Below, one piece after another: positions 10,862 through 21,369 of a stretch of 64,000 bases of DNA. Source of the stretch: Perkinsus olseni (Eukaryota; Perkinsozoa; Perkinsida; Perkinsidae); the NCBI GenBank assembly GCA_013115135.1, contig JABANP010000008.1, positions 248,001 to 312,000 of the forward strand. The letters run 5' to 3'. The notes below the pieces were generated by a model, which made no database searches, was not told where the DNA came from, and saw only the letters and a list, made by a program, of their open reading frames with translations. The position numbers and the translations under genes are program-made. Numbering within the stretch: position 1 is the first letter of the stretch; each line of letters opens with the position of its first letter.

Positions 10862-13800
10862 ATGACATCGTCCCGAACTAGTAGTAGATTAGACCGATCC
10901 AAGCCCTTCGGTCCGGGCTTCACGTATGTTAATGGTCTCCATGGAGCCCCTCGCCGGGACCCGGAGTATCTGCGGTTGTACAACAGCGGCGACTTCGACC
11001 ACATTCCGCTATCGATACGGCCGTATTACATCCTATCGGTCATGAAGGACGGGCCGTGTCGATCTACCCTCAAGAGAGGGCGGCCCTCAGAAGAGCTCAG
11101 CCCTGCGTCCGCGGGCTCGGGAGCGAGATGAAGTGATTGACGAAGTGGAAGAGGCACCCGTGAGGAAGCGGCGTAGAACGAGTAGTCTATGCTCCGAGGT
11201 CTCCGCACTGGAGGAGCCTGAGCAGTCAGACGAGGCGGCGCAGGTAAGGTTCTCGACTCTGGTCCGTTACCGGTGGGCCCACGGGCACTCCTGCAGGCAC
11301 TCTCGGTTGGAGCACCGCGGAAGCACTACTGCATCAGTAAAGAGTGATGGAGATGATGCTGGCTTCGAGTCTCCACGGAGCCAGGTCACCAGACCTTCGT
11401 TCCTAGGAGTGCTCCCTGCGGATGCAGAGACTCGACCCTCGCCGGAGCAAATTGAGGCGGGGGAGGAGGGCGAAGAGGAGGGGAGCGATGCTGAGGTGAG
11501 ATCCGATGCTGGTCCTCCTCGCCCAGCATACGTCACTGCTGCCAATAGGTTCACGCATCAGAATCGGCAGCGTCATCGCGGTCGTCTGGGTCCTCACCTT
11601 CAGTCGTCTCTCTCGGGTCTGAGGCCTCAGAAGCGAGCACACCGGTAGGGAGCTCTGAATCAGAGGAGGAGCACAGTGAGGAGAGTGCGGGGATTGGAGA
11701 AGCTGTCGATGCGCTGGGGGATGTCTTCGAAGAATCTTCAACGAGATCGACTGACGAGGAAGTGTCGATACAAGAGGTTGAGGCGCCGGTTACCGAAGAG
11801 GAACCCGAGCATTTCGGCGGAGTCGAGGAGGCTCAGGATGAACAGGAAATGCAGGATGTTGAGATGGAAGAAGCTTTCTCGCATGAGACCGATATTGAAC
11901 AGCAGGGGGAAGTCGAAGGCGAAGCGAGTGAGGGGGAGGACGGAGAGGAGGCCAAGACGCCTACGGCCGACTCTCTCCTCGGTTACGAGGGCGCTGAGGA
12001 CTCTGAGGTCAGCGAGGCCGTATCTGAATCGGCGGAGTTCTCGCCTGATGATGAAATGGAGGAGGTTGAGAGTCCTCTCGGCAGTGGACCGGTTGACTCC
12101 GACCACGAACTGGGCTCCACACTAGAAGAAGGGCAGCAGCTAGATGAGCACTCTCAATCGGAATCTGATTGGCATGACGGAACGCACGAGAGCGATATGG
12201 GTGATGTCGAGCATCTGCTAACTGCACCGACTCCTGAAGAGGAGAGTGAGGGATCCAATGCTGATGAGCATCAGGAGAGGGAGACGGCTGAGGAGCTTAC
12301 AGGTATGAGCTCGGGCTGTTCTTATAGGGTGTCTATTCACAGTCGTCCTTGCAGATGTCCACGATGATGATGAAGGGATCGCCACTCCTGAAGGCGTCGA
12401 AGAGGACGTAGAAGAAATTGAGCCGATTACAGAGCCAGCATCCGGGCGGCCGCTCCGGCGAGCAGCGATCGCGGCAATGCATAGGATACATGACGAAGTC
12501 GCTTCTTTCAGTAAGATCCCAAATCATCCTGGGAGATCAATCTACTAAGAGCCCGTCTGATCACTGCTCGAGCGCGTTCAATCTGTTACTAAGGTGGTGG
12601 ATTAGTCACTCCCTCTCAGCCCGTCCATACCACTTTCATACGTCTTCTGATACCGCACCCACCTCAGCAGAGAAAGGCGCTATGGGCGTGGTAAGTCGAG
12701 GTCCGCGAGAGTGGTGCGAGTATGCCGTGGTGCTCAGGAGAAAACCTCCCCAACTAAGACTAGCCCGGGGCGCCGAACGCCAAGTCCGCAAAAGGGCTGT
12801 CCAGCAGATGAGGCTGTTGAATCCGTCAGTTTGGCGGTGGAGCCATCGGCGGGAGAATCGACACCCGAGATGGTGTCGGGCGAGGATGTTATTTCCCCAG
12901 CGAGCCCACCAGGGTCTCCCGCAGTGCGGCGGCCGATGAAGGTAGGCTCTCGTCGTTGACGCCGCGTGGACGTGATCGACGATTCCGTCCGGGAGCAGCT
13001 GGAGAGACTTGAATCGTATTGCTGGATCGTGCAATCTTAAGTATGTGCTCAGGAGCAGCGATTATGAGAGGGAGAAGCAGTCCTCTGTCGGGAAATTCTC
13101 AGTGGAACAGCATCCCTTCTCACCGCTCCCGGTCGAGTAGCATGGGTGGACGCCTCCAACTGATACCGGTGTTTCAGGCTCAGTAGTGGAGGATTTGTCT
13201 TCGACACCGGTATCGAGTATGCAATCTCTACCTGTCACTCCGGCTCCTAGGCCCGCTCAGAAGGTGGGCAGAGTGCTGTCCAAGTTGCTGTGTTGTTACT
13301 CCATCCATCTTCAGCGAAGTGAAGGACGGTTGACGCAGATCTCGCGTTCACCAACTACGCGACGGACAACGAGAGCGAGCGCTATAGCAGCAAAGTACAG
13401 GATCCACTCGCAAGGTATTCTCGTCTCCCTCTTCATGCTGCCATGAAATTATCCTCCTCGATGCTCAGTGAGCGGTGAACGGGCTGTAGCGCATGCGTTG
13501 GAGGCGGGGAAGTCTGCTGGTGAGTCACAGATTGTACTGCGTCGGCGCATTCCCTCTCACTTTAGGCCATCACGTTGAGGCTGCCACTGCACTCCTTAGA
13601 GGCTCTAGGCGAAGATCATGCCCGGGCCACCCAAGAAAGGGCTCTGGGAGGAAGCCCTCAGGGCAGGTCAATGAAGTCTCGTGACTTACACGTTCCACCA
13701 TCGATTGATCCGCCTATATTCCGTCCAGTAGAGAATGAAGATAATGAGAGCATGGTAGGGGTATTGCCTCCCTTGCTTGCAGCTTGAAACCTCACTCATT

Positions 13801-14327
13801 GTAGGCATCCTCCTCCGGCTCACGTTGATTCGGAGAAGCCCCCAGAGGGCCCTACGCGGGTCAGGCACTCAGCGTAGGACTATTGACGTTGCCCTAAGCC
13901 TCCAGCTCTAGCTGTTTTCAGGCGCCTTCAGGCGAAGTCCCAGAACAGATAGCTCAGCTGCGTCCTCGTCGATCCCCTCCCCGGAGAGACAAAGGTAAAA
14001 GACCGGGGTATCTTCAGAACGTCGGGTTCACACTGGCCGTCGTGGTAGGAAAAGTCGATCTTCCGCATCACACAGCGCTACGTCGGAAGCTACTCCTACG
14101 AAGACTCGGTAAGACGCAGAGACCCGCTTTTTGGGCTGTACGCGTGAGCCAGCTTGAGGTCGGTCTTCAGAAAACGTCCGGCGTTCGCTGCTGCCGCGAA
14201 ATCGAAGGCGAAACCGAGAAGAGGCAGACTCACAGCTATCCCTGAGGAGGAAGAGGCCTATGACGAGCCTGAAGCTGAGATGACCACGAAACGGCCAAGG
14301 CGAGGAGGCGGTCGGAAAGCAGGTTGA
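10862..14327 (+). CDS. Large acidic, low-complexity nuclear-type protein with AT-hook-like C-terminus
   Basis: I do not recognise this gene by homology. The N-terminal segment (ATG 10862) is ordered-looking: PFGPGFTYVNGLHG, then DPEYLRLYNSGDFDHIPL and a YYILSVMKDG block. Then come RERDEVIDEVEE and a basic RKRRR cluster that could be a nuclear localisation signal. From about 11,650 to 12,500 one open frame is extremely rich in Glu, Asp, Ser and Gly. Later segments are rich in Ser, Pro and Lys (about 12,730-12,950). The last exon gives KPRRGRLTAIPEEEEAYDEP, then KRPRRGGGRKAG and TGA at 14325-14327; these are AT-hook-like basic patches. Exon joints within 12,300-14,200 were not resolved. It may be one gene or two. 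The charge pattern suggests a chromatin-associated protein, which is inference only. Confidence 0.55.
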
Positions 14328-15743
14328 TTTCCTCGATAATGCTGAGTACGGATTATCCGCGTAACGTTAACTGTTTCATTAATATTCTCGCGACTGTTCT
14401 GTGATGTCACATTTCCGGGAAGGACTGCCGAACTGCACATCTCTGAGTTGAGTTTCGGAAAGCGCGTTTATTCGGTGGTTGGCGTGTTGGGTATCGATCA
14501 CCATGGCGAGCGCTACTTACTCACTCAATCGCGTTCGCCTTGATGTAGAATCGACATCGAGCCTCCGTTATGGAGAAGGTGTAGAGAATCTTCAAGCTGA
14601 GCTCCGGCCCGCTTCTTTCCCGTGAACTGTGCTACCACTATTTCTGGTCTCCCGCGCCTTCTGTGGATCGAGCTCCGACTGCACGTGTGATGAAAAGTGC
14701 AGAGTTTTGTGTTTAAGAATATGGACATGTCCAACTCCCTTCCTCCTCTATCGAATGACTGCTTCCCCAACCAGTTGATGCATGGGGAGCGTCCAGCTCA
14801 GGAGAGCGTTGGAATGAGGCATCCCGTCGAGGCGATGCAGAAGAAAAGTCTTATCAACTCGGAGGTACTCAATTGCGCCACGCATAATCAGTGTGGGGAG
14901 TTCAACTATCTCATGTCAGGCTCGCACTCTGGAGTCAGCCTCGGTCATGTTCGGCATGAACATGCCTAGTAGGATGATCATGGAGCGTAACCTCCTTAGC
15001 ACTTTCCACCAGGCTCCCCGGTGCCGGACCGTAATACAAACATGTTCTATGTTGTGCACCTCGAGCTCATCCGCTTCTGAGCGTTGAGGTAAACAGCGGA
15101 ATTTCTTGTAGGTCGAGTCTGCTGGGTCTGGAAACCGTCATGGGTATGGATGATACCATTGAGGCCGCTGATTACATGAACCGTACTACGGGGTTGACGG
15201 GACTGCGCTTTAACGCGGCAGCGTCTGCTGTGGTTGAACACTGAGCCTTTTGAGGCAACTTGCACGTCTCCGCTTGCTCACGCGTGGATATGGCTGCATC
15301 TCGTGCTCCGGCAACGGTTGCATTTTTCATTTCGCGCGTATGAAATTGTAGCCTTCGCATGGTTGACTCACGACCGGCACTGCTCGAAAGCGTAGCAAAT
15401 GAGGGTATTGGAGCATGTCTGCATGCCTTTTGTTCTCAGTCCCGCAGAACTCCCCGTTCCCGCGTGTCAGAAAATCTGTTCATGAGCAGATGGAGCAGAA
15501 GCTGGATATGTGATGCGATATTTGAGGTCTGACACACCGAAAGAACTTCGTAGGACTAGTTTCAATGGTCTTCCTTTGGCGTCCGTGTTGAGTACTCAAG
15601 CTGAGGGGTGGCGCATGGTCGTATTATCGCTCTATGTTACAATTCGAGGACCTGCTTTCAGTCTGAAATCAGTCACGACGAAGGACAAGTTGGTGAACGA
15701 TTGTGGCTTGATAGTTTGCTGTCACGCCCGGACGTGTTTTGGC
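14328..15743. other. Region with no confidently identified gene
   Basis: Several short open segments occur on the + strand (for example around 14,700-14,970 and 15,120-15,240), but none shows a known domain or a convincing splice path. They could be extra 5' exons of the following CCCH gene or a small unrecognised gene. Confidence 0.35.
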
Positions 15744-16452
15744 ATGTCTGATCCGGAAGATAATGCCTCCGCGTACAGCGAGCCTCGCCGTGGCCGCCAT
15801 CCGTCGCGGACGAGGAGTCGGTCTGGAGGGACAATCAGAGGCTAGGTTGCTGCCCAATCCTCAAGCGAGTGCAGGCGTGGGTCCCCCGGGTCGCGATAAT
15901 ACGTGCCATCTGTGGAGAGATACAGGAAAGTGCCGGTATGGGGACATGTGCAAGTTCGAGCATGTGGGTGACAATCGTGGTACAATTCGAAGCAGATTTG
16001 ATCCGTCGGAGTTCCCAACGCCGAAGCATCCGTTGATACAAATAATGGAGAGGTGCAATCTGCCCCCGTCAGATGAAGTGCCGCTGGAGACTACCTCGAG
16101 CGTGCATACCTCTAAACCCGGGGCTGTCGTCACGCCAGAGCCTACTACTAGTACACCTCCGCCAGTGCAGGACGTACTGGATGTGTATCCTGCTAAATTG
16201 AAGTTTGGAGAGAAATCGAGGGTTGTCAGACTAGAGGGGCATACCACTGTCGGAGAGATACTAGTGAAGTACGGCTCCAAGTCTAATTTGAATGTTTGCA
16301 AGGACAAAGACGGGGTCGAATTGGATCATGACCTTACGCTGATACAGGTACTACGAACCGTGGGAGTGCAGGATCCGTACCGGCGTTTTGCTGGGGTCTC
16401 TGCGTCAGGCTGGGAACATGCGGAATGCGATTGGTTCAGGTACGAACCTTAG
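15744..16452 (+). CDS. CCCH zinc-finger protein with C-terminal ubiquitin-like-looking domain
   Basis: One CCCH finger is clear at 15904-15963: C-x8-C-x5-C-x3-H (CHLWRDTGKCRYGDMCKFEH), the spacing of RNA-binding CCCH fingers. A Pro/Thr-rich linker follows. The last ~80 residues (LKFGEKSRVVRLEGHTTVGE onward, to VLRTVGVQDPYRRF) alternate hydrophobic strands in a way that resembles a ubiquitin-like or RBD fold; that is inference. TAG ends the frame at 16450-16452. The start is unresolved. ATG 15744 gives a typical MSDPEDNASAYSEP and Arg/Ser-rich opening, but its frame is one base off from the zinc-finger frame and hits a TAG. ATG 15763 is in frame with the finger. It is the last gene of the left + block. 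Confidence 0.65.
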
Positions 16453-16639
16453 CGGGATGTAAGGATGCCGCAGACGTTGTGGGGTTGGACTTGGCTGCCG
16501 AAGAAGAGTGGTGAACGATATGGTCATTCGATTAGTAACGTTAAGATATGTTTTCTATTGATCATCGCGAGTTTGTTGGGTTGAGAGGAGCCAACGAGCA
16601 AACCTGATGGGTTCGAAGTATAACGTTCATTACTGTACA

Positions 16640-16700
16640 GGGTCGAACCCACGACCTATGGCTCATAAGACCATCGCTCTAACCACTGAGCTACAGGACC
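16640..16700 (-). pseudogene. tRNA-Ile(UAU)-type copy 1, truncated at its 3' end
   Basis: The 5' acceptor strand, D arm, anticodon arm and T loop are intact, but the 3' strand of the T stem and acceptor stem is replaced by unrelated sequence. It is the outermost copy at this end of the array and cannot form an acceptor stem. Confidence 0.75.
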
Positions 16701-16810
16701 GACGAGTGGCGCGGGTGGAACGAAAATTTCGGGAAAGTGCGCATGCAGGCGAGCAAGCATTTGAGTTGGCAACTCTGGTTGACAGCGAATGTAGAGTCCA
16801 CCCAATACCG

Positions 16811-16883
16811 TAGTCCCGGCGGGGGTCGAACCCACGACCTATGGCTCATAAGACCATCGCTCTAACCACTGAGCTACAGGACC
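16811..16883 (-). tRNA. tRNA-Ile(UAU)-type, array 1 copy 2
   Basis: A 73-nt cloverleaf. Acceptor GGTCCTG pairs with CGGGACT (G-U pairs at 1:72 and 6:67), discriminator A. D stem GCTC/GAGC, anticodon stem ATGGT/GCCAT, loop CTTATGA, T stem GTGGG/CCCGC with loop TTCGACC. The internal A box (TAGCTCAGTGG) and B box (GGTTCGACCCC) are present. Standard numbering gives anticodon UAU, reading the Ile codon AUA; position 37 is G. Confidence 0.8.
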
Positions 16884-16993
16884 GACGAGTGCCGCGGGTG
16901 GAACGAAAATTTCGGGAAAGTGCGCATGCAGGCGAGCAAGCTGTTGAGTTGGCAACTCTGGCTGACAGCGAATGTAGAGTCCACCCAATACCG

Positions 16994-17066
16994 TAGTCCC
17001 GGCGGGGGTCGAACCCACGACCTATGGCTCATAAGACCATCGCTCTAACCACTGAGCTACAGGACC
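16994..17066 (-). tRNA. tRNA-Ile(UAU)-type, array 1 copy 3
   Basis: Identical cloverleaf to copy 2, 183 bp away. The spacer on its flank is nearly identical to that of copies 2 and 4. Confidence 0.8.
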
Positions 17067-17176
17067 GACGAGTGCCGCGGGTGGAACGAAAATTTCGGGA
17101 AAGTGCGCATGCAGGCGAGCAAGCTGTTGAGTTGGCAACTCTGGCTGACAGCGAATGTAGAGTCCACCCAATACCG

Positions 17177-17249
17177 TAGTCCCGGCGGGGGTCGAACCCA
17201 CGACCTATGGCTCATAAGACCATCGCTCTAACCACTGAGCTACAGGACC
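17177..17249 (-). tRNA. tRNA-Ile(UAU)-type, array 1 copy 4
   Basis: Identical cloverleaf to copy 2; spacing 183 bp from copy 3. Confidence 0.8.
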
Positions 17250-17359
17250 GACGAGTGCCGCGGGTGGAACGAAAATTTCGGGAAAGTGCGCATGCAGGCC
17301 AGCAAGCATCTGAATTGGCAACTCTGGTTGACAGCGAATGTAGAGTCCAACCAATACCA

Positions 17360-17432
17360 TAGTCCCGGCGGGGGTCGAACCCACGACCTATGGCTCATAA
17401 GACCATCGCTCTAACCACTGAGCTACAGGACC
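17360..17432 (-). tRNA. tRNA-Ile(UAU)-type, array 1 copy 5
   Basis: Identical cloverleaf to copy 2. The 5' leader (right flank) has lost two bases relative to copies 2-4, which shortens the next unit to 181 bp. Confidence 0.8.
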
Positions 17433-17540
17433 GACGAGGCGCGGGCGGAACGAAAATTTCGGGAAAGTGCGCATGCAGGCGAGCAAGCAGTTGAGTTGGC
17501 AACTCTGGCTGACAGCGAATGTAGAGTCCACCCAATACCG

Positions 17541-17613
17541 TAGTCCCGGCGGGGGTCGAACCCACGACCTATGGCTCATAAGACCATCGCTCTAACCACT
17601 GAGCTACAGGACC
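17541..17613 (-). tRNA. tRNA-Ile(UAU)-type, array 1 copy 6
   Basis: Identical cloverleaf to copy 2; spacing 181 bp. An incidental 63-codon open frame overlaps this copy and recurs in copies 5, 7 and 8; it is a by-product of the repeat. Confidence 0.8.
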
Positions 17614-17721
17614 GACGAGTCGCGGGTGGAACGAAAATTTCGGGAAAGTGCGCATGCAGGCGAGCAAGCTGTTGAGTTGGCAACTCTGGTCGACAGCGAA
17701 TGTAGAGTCCAGCCAATACCG

Positions 17722-17794
17722 TAGTCCCGGCGGGGGTCGAACCCACGACCTATGGCTCATAAGACCATCGCTCTAACCACTGAGCTACAGGACC
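17722..17794 (-). tRNA. tRNA-Ile(UAU)-type, array 1 copy 7
   Basis: Identical cloverleaf to copy 2. The spacer on its right is the most divergent of the intact units (several substitutions in the conserved AAATTTTCG stretch). Confidence 0.8.
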
Positions 17795-17902
17795 GACGAG
17801 GCGTGGGGGGAACCAAAACTTCGGGAAGGTGTGCATGCAGGCGAGCAAGCATTTGAGTTGGCAACTCTGGTTGACAGCGAATGTAGAGTCCACCCAATAC
17901 CG

Positions 17903-17975
17903 TAGTCCCGGCGGGGGTCGAACCCACGACCTATGGCTCATAAGACCATCGCTCTAACCACTGAGCTACAGGACC
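17903..17975 (-). tRNA. tRNA-Ile(UAU)-type, array 1 copy 8
   Basis: Identical cloverleaf to copy 2; spacing 181 bp. Confidence 0.8.
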
Positions 17976-18085
17976 GACGAGTGCCGCGGGTGGAACGAAA
18001 ATTTCGGGAAAGTGCGCATGCAGGCCAGCAAGCATTTGAATTGGCAACTCTGGTTGACAGCGAATGTAGAGTCCACCCAATACCG

Positions 18086-18158
18086 TAGTCCCGGCGGAGG
18101 TCGAACCCACGACCTATGGCTCACAAGACCATCGCTCTAACCACTGAGCTACAGGACC
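18086..18158 (-). tRNA. Variant tRNA copy 9 with anticodon UGU
   Basis: Same body as the other copies, but the anticodon loop reads CTTGTGA, giving UGU (Thr codon ACA) instead of UAU. One base in the 3' strand of the T stem is also changed. It is either a decaying copy or an anticodon-switched tRNA. Confidence 0.6.
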
Positions 18159-18266
18159 GACGAGGCGCGGGCGGAACGAAAATTTCGGGAAAGTGCGCAT
18201 GCAGGCGAGCAAGCAGATGAGTTGGCAACTCTGGCTGACAGCGAATGTAGAGTCTAGCCAATACCA

Positions 18267-18336
18267 TAGTCCCGGTGGGGGTCGAACCCACAACCCTCGA
18301 CTAAGATCATTGTTCTAACCACTGTGCTACAAGAGC
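18267..18336 (-). pseudogene. Degenerate tRNA copy 10
   Basis: The T arm and 3' acceptor strand are conserved, but the anticodon arm is rearranged (loop no longer CTTATGA), the variable region is altered and the 5' acceptor strand no longer pairs with the 3' strand. Confidence 0.65.
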
Positions 18337-18441
18337 GAAGCATCACGCAAGGACGAGATTGCCCAAAAATCGAGCATGCAAACGGCGGAACATTGGGATG
18401 TACAACTTTGCTTGATGGCAAGTCTAGAAGTCAGCCAAAAT

Positions 18442-18509
18442 TATAGCCACAGCGAAGTTCGAACCCAGCATCTGACTCGTGAGACCTTCGCTCCGAACCC
18501 CTGGCTACA
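18442..18509 (-). pseudogene. Highly degenerate tRNA copy 11
   Basis: Only the T loop (GGTTCGAA), a damaged anticodon arm (loop CTCACGA) and a general cloverleaf order remain. It is the outermost remnant of the array. Confidence 0.4.
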
Positions 18510-19472
18510 TGCAGGCGAATCGCGCACTAAATGAGAATTTACTGATTTTGTGTAGGCAGTCGATAGAACCTCGGGATACGTTGCGTCAGGCATCTTGCCT
18601 TAATGGAGGCTCGATGCAGTTCTCAGCAGATTCTACAATCCCGGCGAAGGTCCAATCAGTGGCCTGCCGGCAAGAAATTCTTCACCCAGTTTTAGTTGAG
18701 GCGCCGAATCCTCACTGCGTATTATAGACGATGTGACGATGCCTTATTAGGCGATGTGCTTGAGGTCAGTGTACTTTTGCACCTCATTTCCGGTAACTTA
18801 GCTACCAACTAACACATCACCGCAGAGTTGTGCCCACACGCGGTGGCGTGGAGAAACAACAAGGTAATTAGTGGCCGGTCGGTACCATTCACTGGATCCG
18901 CTGTAGTGCAGCCGAATGACCCCCCCCCCAAATCATCCGCGCGGGGCGGTTGCTCGTATCGAGAGATACGCAACGTTTGGTTCAGAGTACGGCGAGCCAA
19001 GTCGAGCCCAAGCTCCTCACGACTGAGCCCACGATTAGCCCCTAATGAAAAATCCCATCTCCCCAGCCCCGAATTCGGCAGAGAAGTGACTATAACTTTC
19101 GACTACGCTTTCGTCACTGCATCTACAAGCTGTGGGACGCAGCCCTGAAATCTTTGCACACTCCTTTCCAGACCTGAACTTGGCCCCCAAAACTCGAGGC
19201 TAACTCAACTAAAAAGACCACCTTTATTTCACGGATCATATCACATCATTCGTCCGCAGTCCCGCTGGATCCTCAGCTCAGGGCATTCCGAAGGAGTTCA
19301 GGAGGGTGCTCAACATCGGTAGAACCTCTGGTGACAAATGTACCTCACGGAAGAGCTCAGGATACGGCATCCATAACGACCCGTGGCATACCATGTACCT
19401 GGCGCAACCTAGCGCCGACCACTTTGGATGCAGCTGATGCGAAATTCCCCTACTACCATTCAAACGACCATC
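18510..19472. other. Intergenic region between array 1 and the minus-strand gene block
   Basis: No recognisable gene. It includes a C9 homopolymer at about 18,920. Short minus-strand open segments (for example 19,278-19,463) show no known motif and lie beyond the likely stop of the next gene. Confidence 0.35.
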
Positions 19473-21095
19473 CTAATTTGACTCTGGGACAGAACACCCT
19501 GGCGACTGCGACACGCCCCCAACTTTCGTGATCCTGAAATTATCCGTCTCATCAGACCGCACAGGCGTTGACTCTTGCCGGCGATCTCACATCTGTCTTT
19601 GAATTTCGACTAGAGCTCGGGAAGACCGTATCAACACCGCCGAGATAGCCGGTGAAGCGCGAAGTTCCGGCACGGCCTGAATGCAGCGTAGTGGACACTG
19701 AACAGTTCTTCAGACGTGAGCTGGAGGACGGCTCACTTCTACTGCAGCTTTCGCGTTCTCGTAGACTTGTAACGCCTCTGACGCGTTGCCCCCCAGCGAC
19801 GCTATCTGAGGGGGTGAATCTAGCTCAAACTACGCACTGCCATAACTGGCGTGAGGCCACACCGTTCTATCCAGCATAAGGAGCTCAGCTACTAAGTCGA
19901 CTAGGTCTCTAGTGGCCGCTAACTCTGTAATCCGCTCCATCTTGTCCATTGGGAGATCGCTACTTGCTAACTGAGAGAGCGAGACAAGGCCATACCTCAA
20001 GCATTTCTATTGCGTCGCCTGCTGGCACGGATATACGCAAGTAATCGGAGGAGTGAGTGTCCGCCGAGAAAGTCAAGACCTACTCCACGGCAATCCTCAT
20101 CGATTTGAGATACTGCTTGGGTGAGGGCTTCAGCTCTGATCTCTATACCTCCTAACCTGAGATGCGACATAAGATATTCGGGCTCGCCCCTCAACCAACC
20201 TACCTTTGCAGTGTTCAGTATTCCTGTTGATGGGATACACGTCTGCACTAACAACTCATAGTCGTTGTAGGTTCCTTCCTCCACCTGAGGACCCTCAACC
20301 ATCATCGTGCACAAACTCGAGCAGAACAGCGACCTACCCTCTGGTGGAGCTGTCTTATTTCTCTTGACAGAGCATGCTGTGAGCTCTGCAGTGATGTACT
20401 GAGGGGAACGGTGCTGCCGTTCACGCAGTCTTCAGAACCCAACAGGACGCCTGAAGCACGCAAGCTACACTCCCTTATCTTTTGCCCGGGAGGCGGATAG
20501 GAGTAGCTCGCCGAGAAGCCTTGCCCTACCGAGGTGTGGCTCCGAACGTGAATCAGGGCCACTTTCTATCGCGCGTTCGCTTTCGTGGTCCCTCTGATAG
20601 GGATGGGGCCCGTGAGGGGAGAGGAAGAAGGGTGGGACTGGAGAAGAGGGTCAAAACGAGGAAAAAGCAAGGGCAGGGAACGCTCGATCGTCGGCAATGA
20701 CAGACACCTAATCCTGAGCTTCACGAGGCCCGAGATTCATCTAATAGATGGGCCAATCTCAGTGCCTCCACCATTTGATCGTACATACTCCCAACAGGAG
20801 CCCCAGAGAGCTAGAGGTCGGGTATGAGAAATCGCCGTAGCATCCAGCAAATGACGAATGTGAACACCTCCTATTCCACTTCAAAATAGAAGAGCAGCAA
20901 ACTCAGGTTCAAGAGACCGAGAGAAGAGAGGCCTACCCTCGATGCATGCGTAACCTATCGTGGCTCCTACCTCCGAGTCCGTCCTCGAGTAGTACGCAGA
21001 AAGCAAATGTCCTACTCGACGTTTCCGCTCGCTACTGCCAGAGACATTGCTTGGCATGCCCAGGAAGTCTCAAAAAAACTAAACTCAGTGCTCAT
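19473..21095 (-). CDS. Unidentified multi-exon minus-strand protein, helical
   Basis: I do not recognise this protein, but consecutive minus-strand segments read through GT...AG joints into a plausible polypeptide. ATG at 21095 gives MSTEFSFFETSWACQAMSLA. Later exons give MVEALRLAHLLDESRAS (about 20,720-20,770), GRARLLGELLLSASRAKDKG (about 20,480-20,545), VEEGTYNDYELLVQTCIPST (about 20,225-20,285), IEIRAEALTQAVSQIDEDCR (about 20,100-20,155), LPMDKMERITELAATRDLVD (about 19,900-19,955), SEALQVYENAKAAVE (about 19,745-19,790) and LVEIQRQMITKVGG. TAG at 19473-19475 closes it. The composition is helical and Leu/Ala/Glu-rich with no transmembrane segment, suggesting a soluble repeat or scaffold protein. 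It lies head-to-tail with SRP72 on the same strand. Confidence 0.5.
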
Positions 21096-21369
21096 GATCA
21101 CAGCGAGGACATTCGGCCAATGTACTCGACGTAGCTCGTTGTAGAGAGGTAAATGTTTAGCTAGTTATGCGCAATTTGCGTTGCTCTCTTACCGAGCTCA
21201 TCCAACGCTGCCCTGGCTTTACCATATTCCCAGAGAACCCAGAGGTTTGAAGTATTTTCCTTACCCGGCGCACACATCACTAATGTTCACTAACACGAAT
21301 TCAACATCCTCGGCGATGAAAGCGAAACACAGAGAGGATGAAATGAATACCAAAATTCATCAGCAAGCA

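Larger units (their letters stand above)
16640..18509 (-). repeat. Tandem tRNA gene array 1 (minus strand, 181-183 bp unit)
   Basis: Eleven successive units each hold one tRNA-like sequence on the minus strand, spaced 183, 183, 183, 181, 181, 181 and 183 bp between copies 2 and 9. Seven copies are intact. One carries an anticodon change. The outermost copies at both ends are truncated or decayed. The spacer, including its AAATTTTCG stretch, is repeated with the tRNA, so the whole unit is duplicated. The spacer differs from that of array 2 although the tRNA is the same. The array lies between the end of a + gene block and the end of a minus gene block. Confidence 0.9.

Noticed and set aside
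12009..12227. Antisense open frames across the acidic region
   Set aside because: They are mirrors of the Glu/Asp-rich + frame caused by biased composition.
17388..17941. Three tandem 63-codon minus-strand frames with near-identical protein (SHRSWVRPPPGLRYW type)
   Set aside because: They are translations of the tRNA and spacer repeat, not genes.
16640..18340. Regularly spaced repeats resembling a CRISPR array
   Set aside because: The repeated part folds as a tRNA with A and B boxes, the unit is 181-183 bp, spacers are also repeated, and the genome is eukaryotic.
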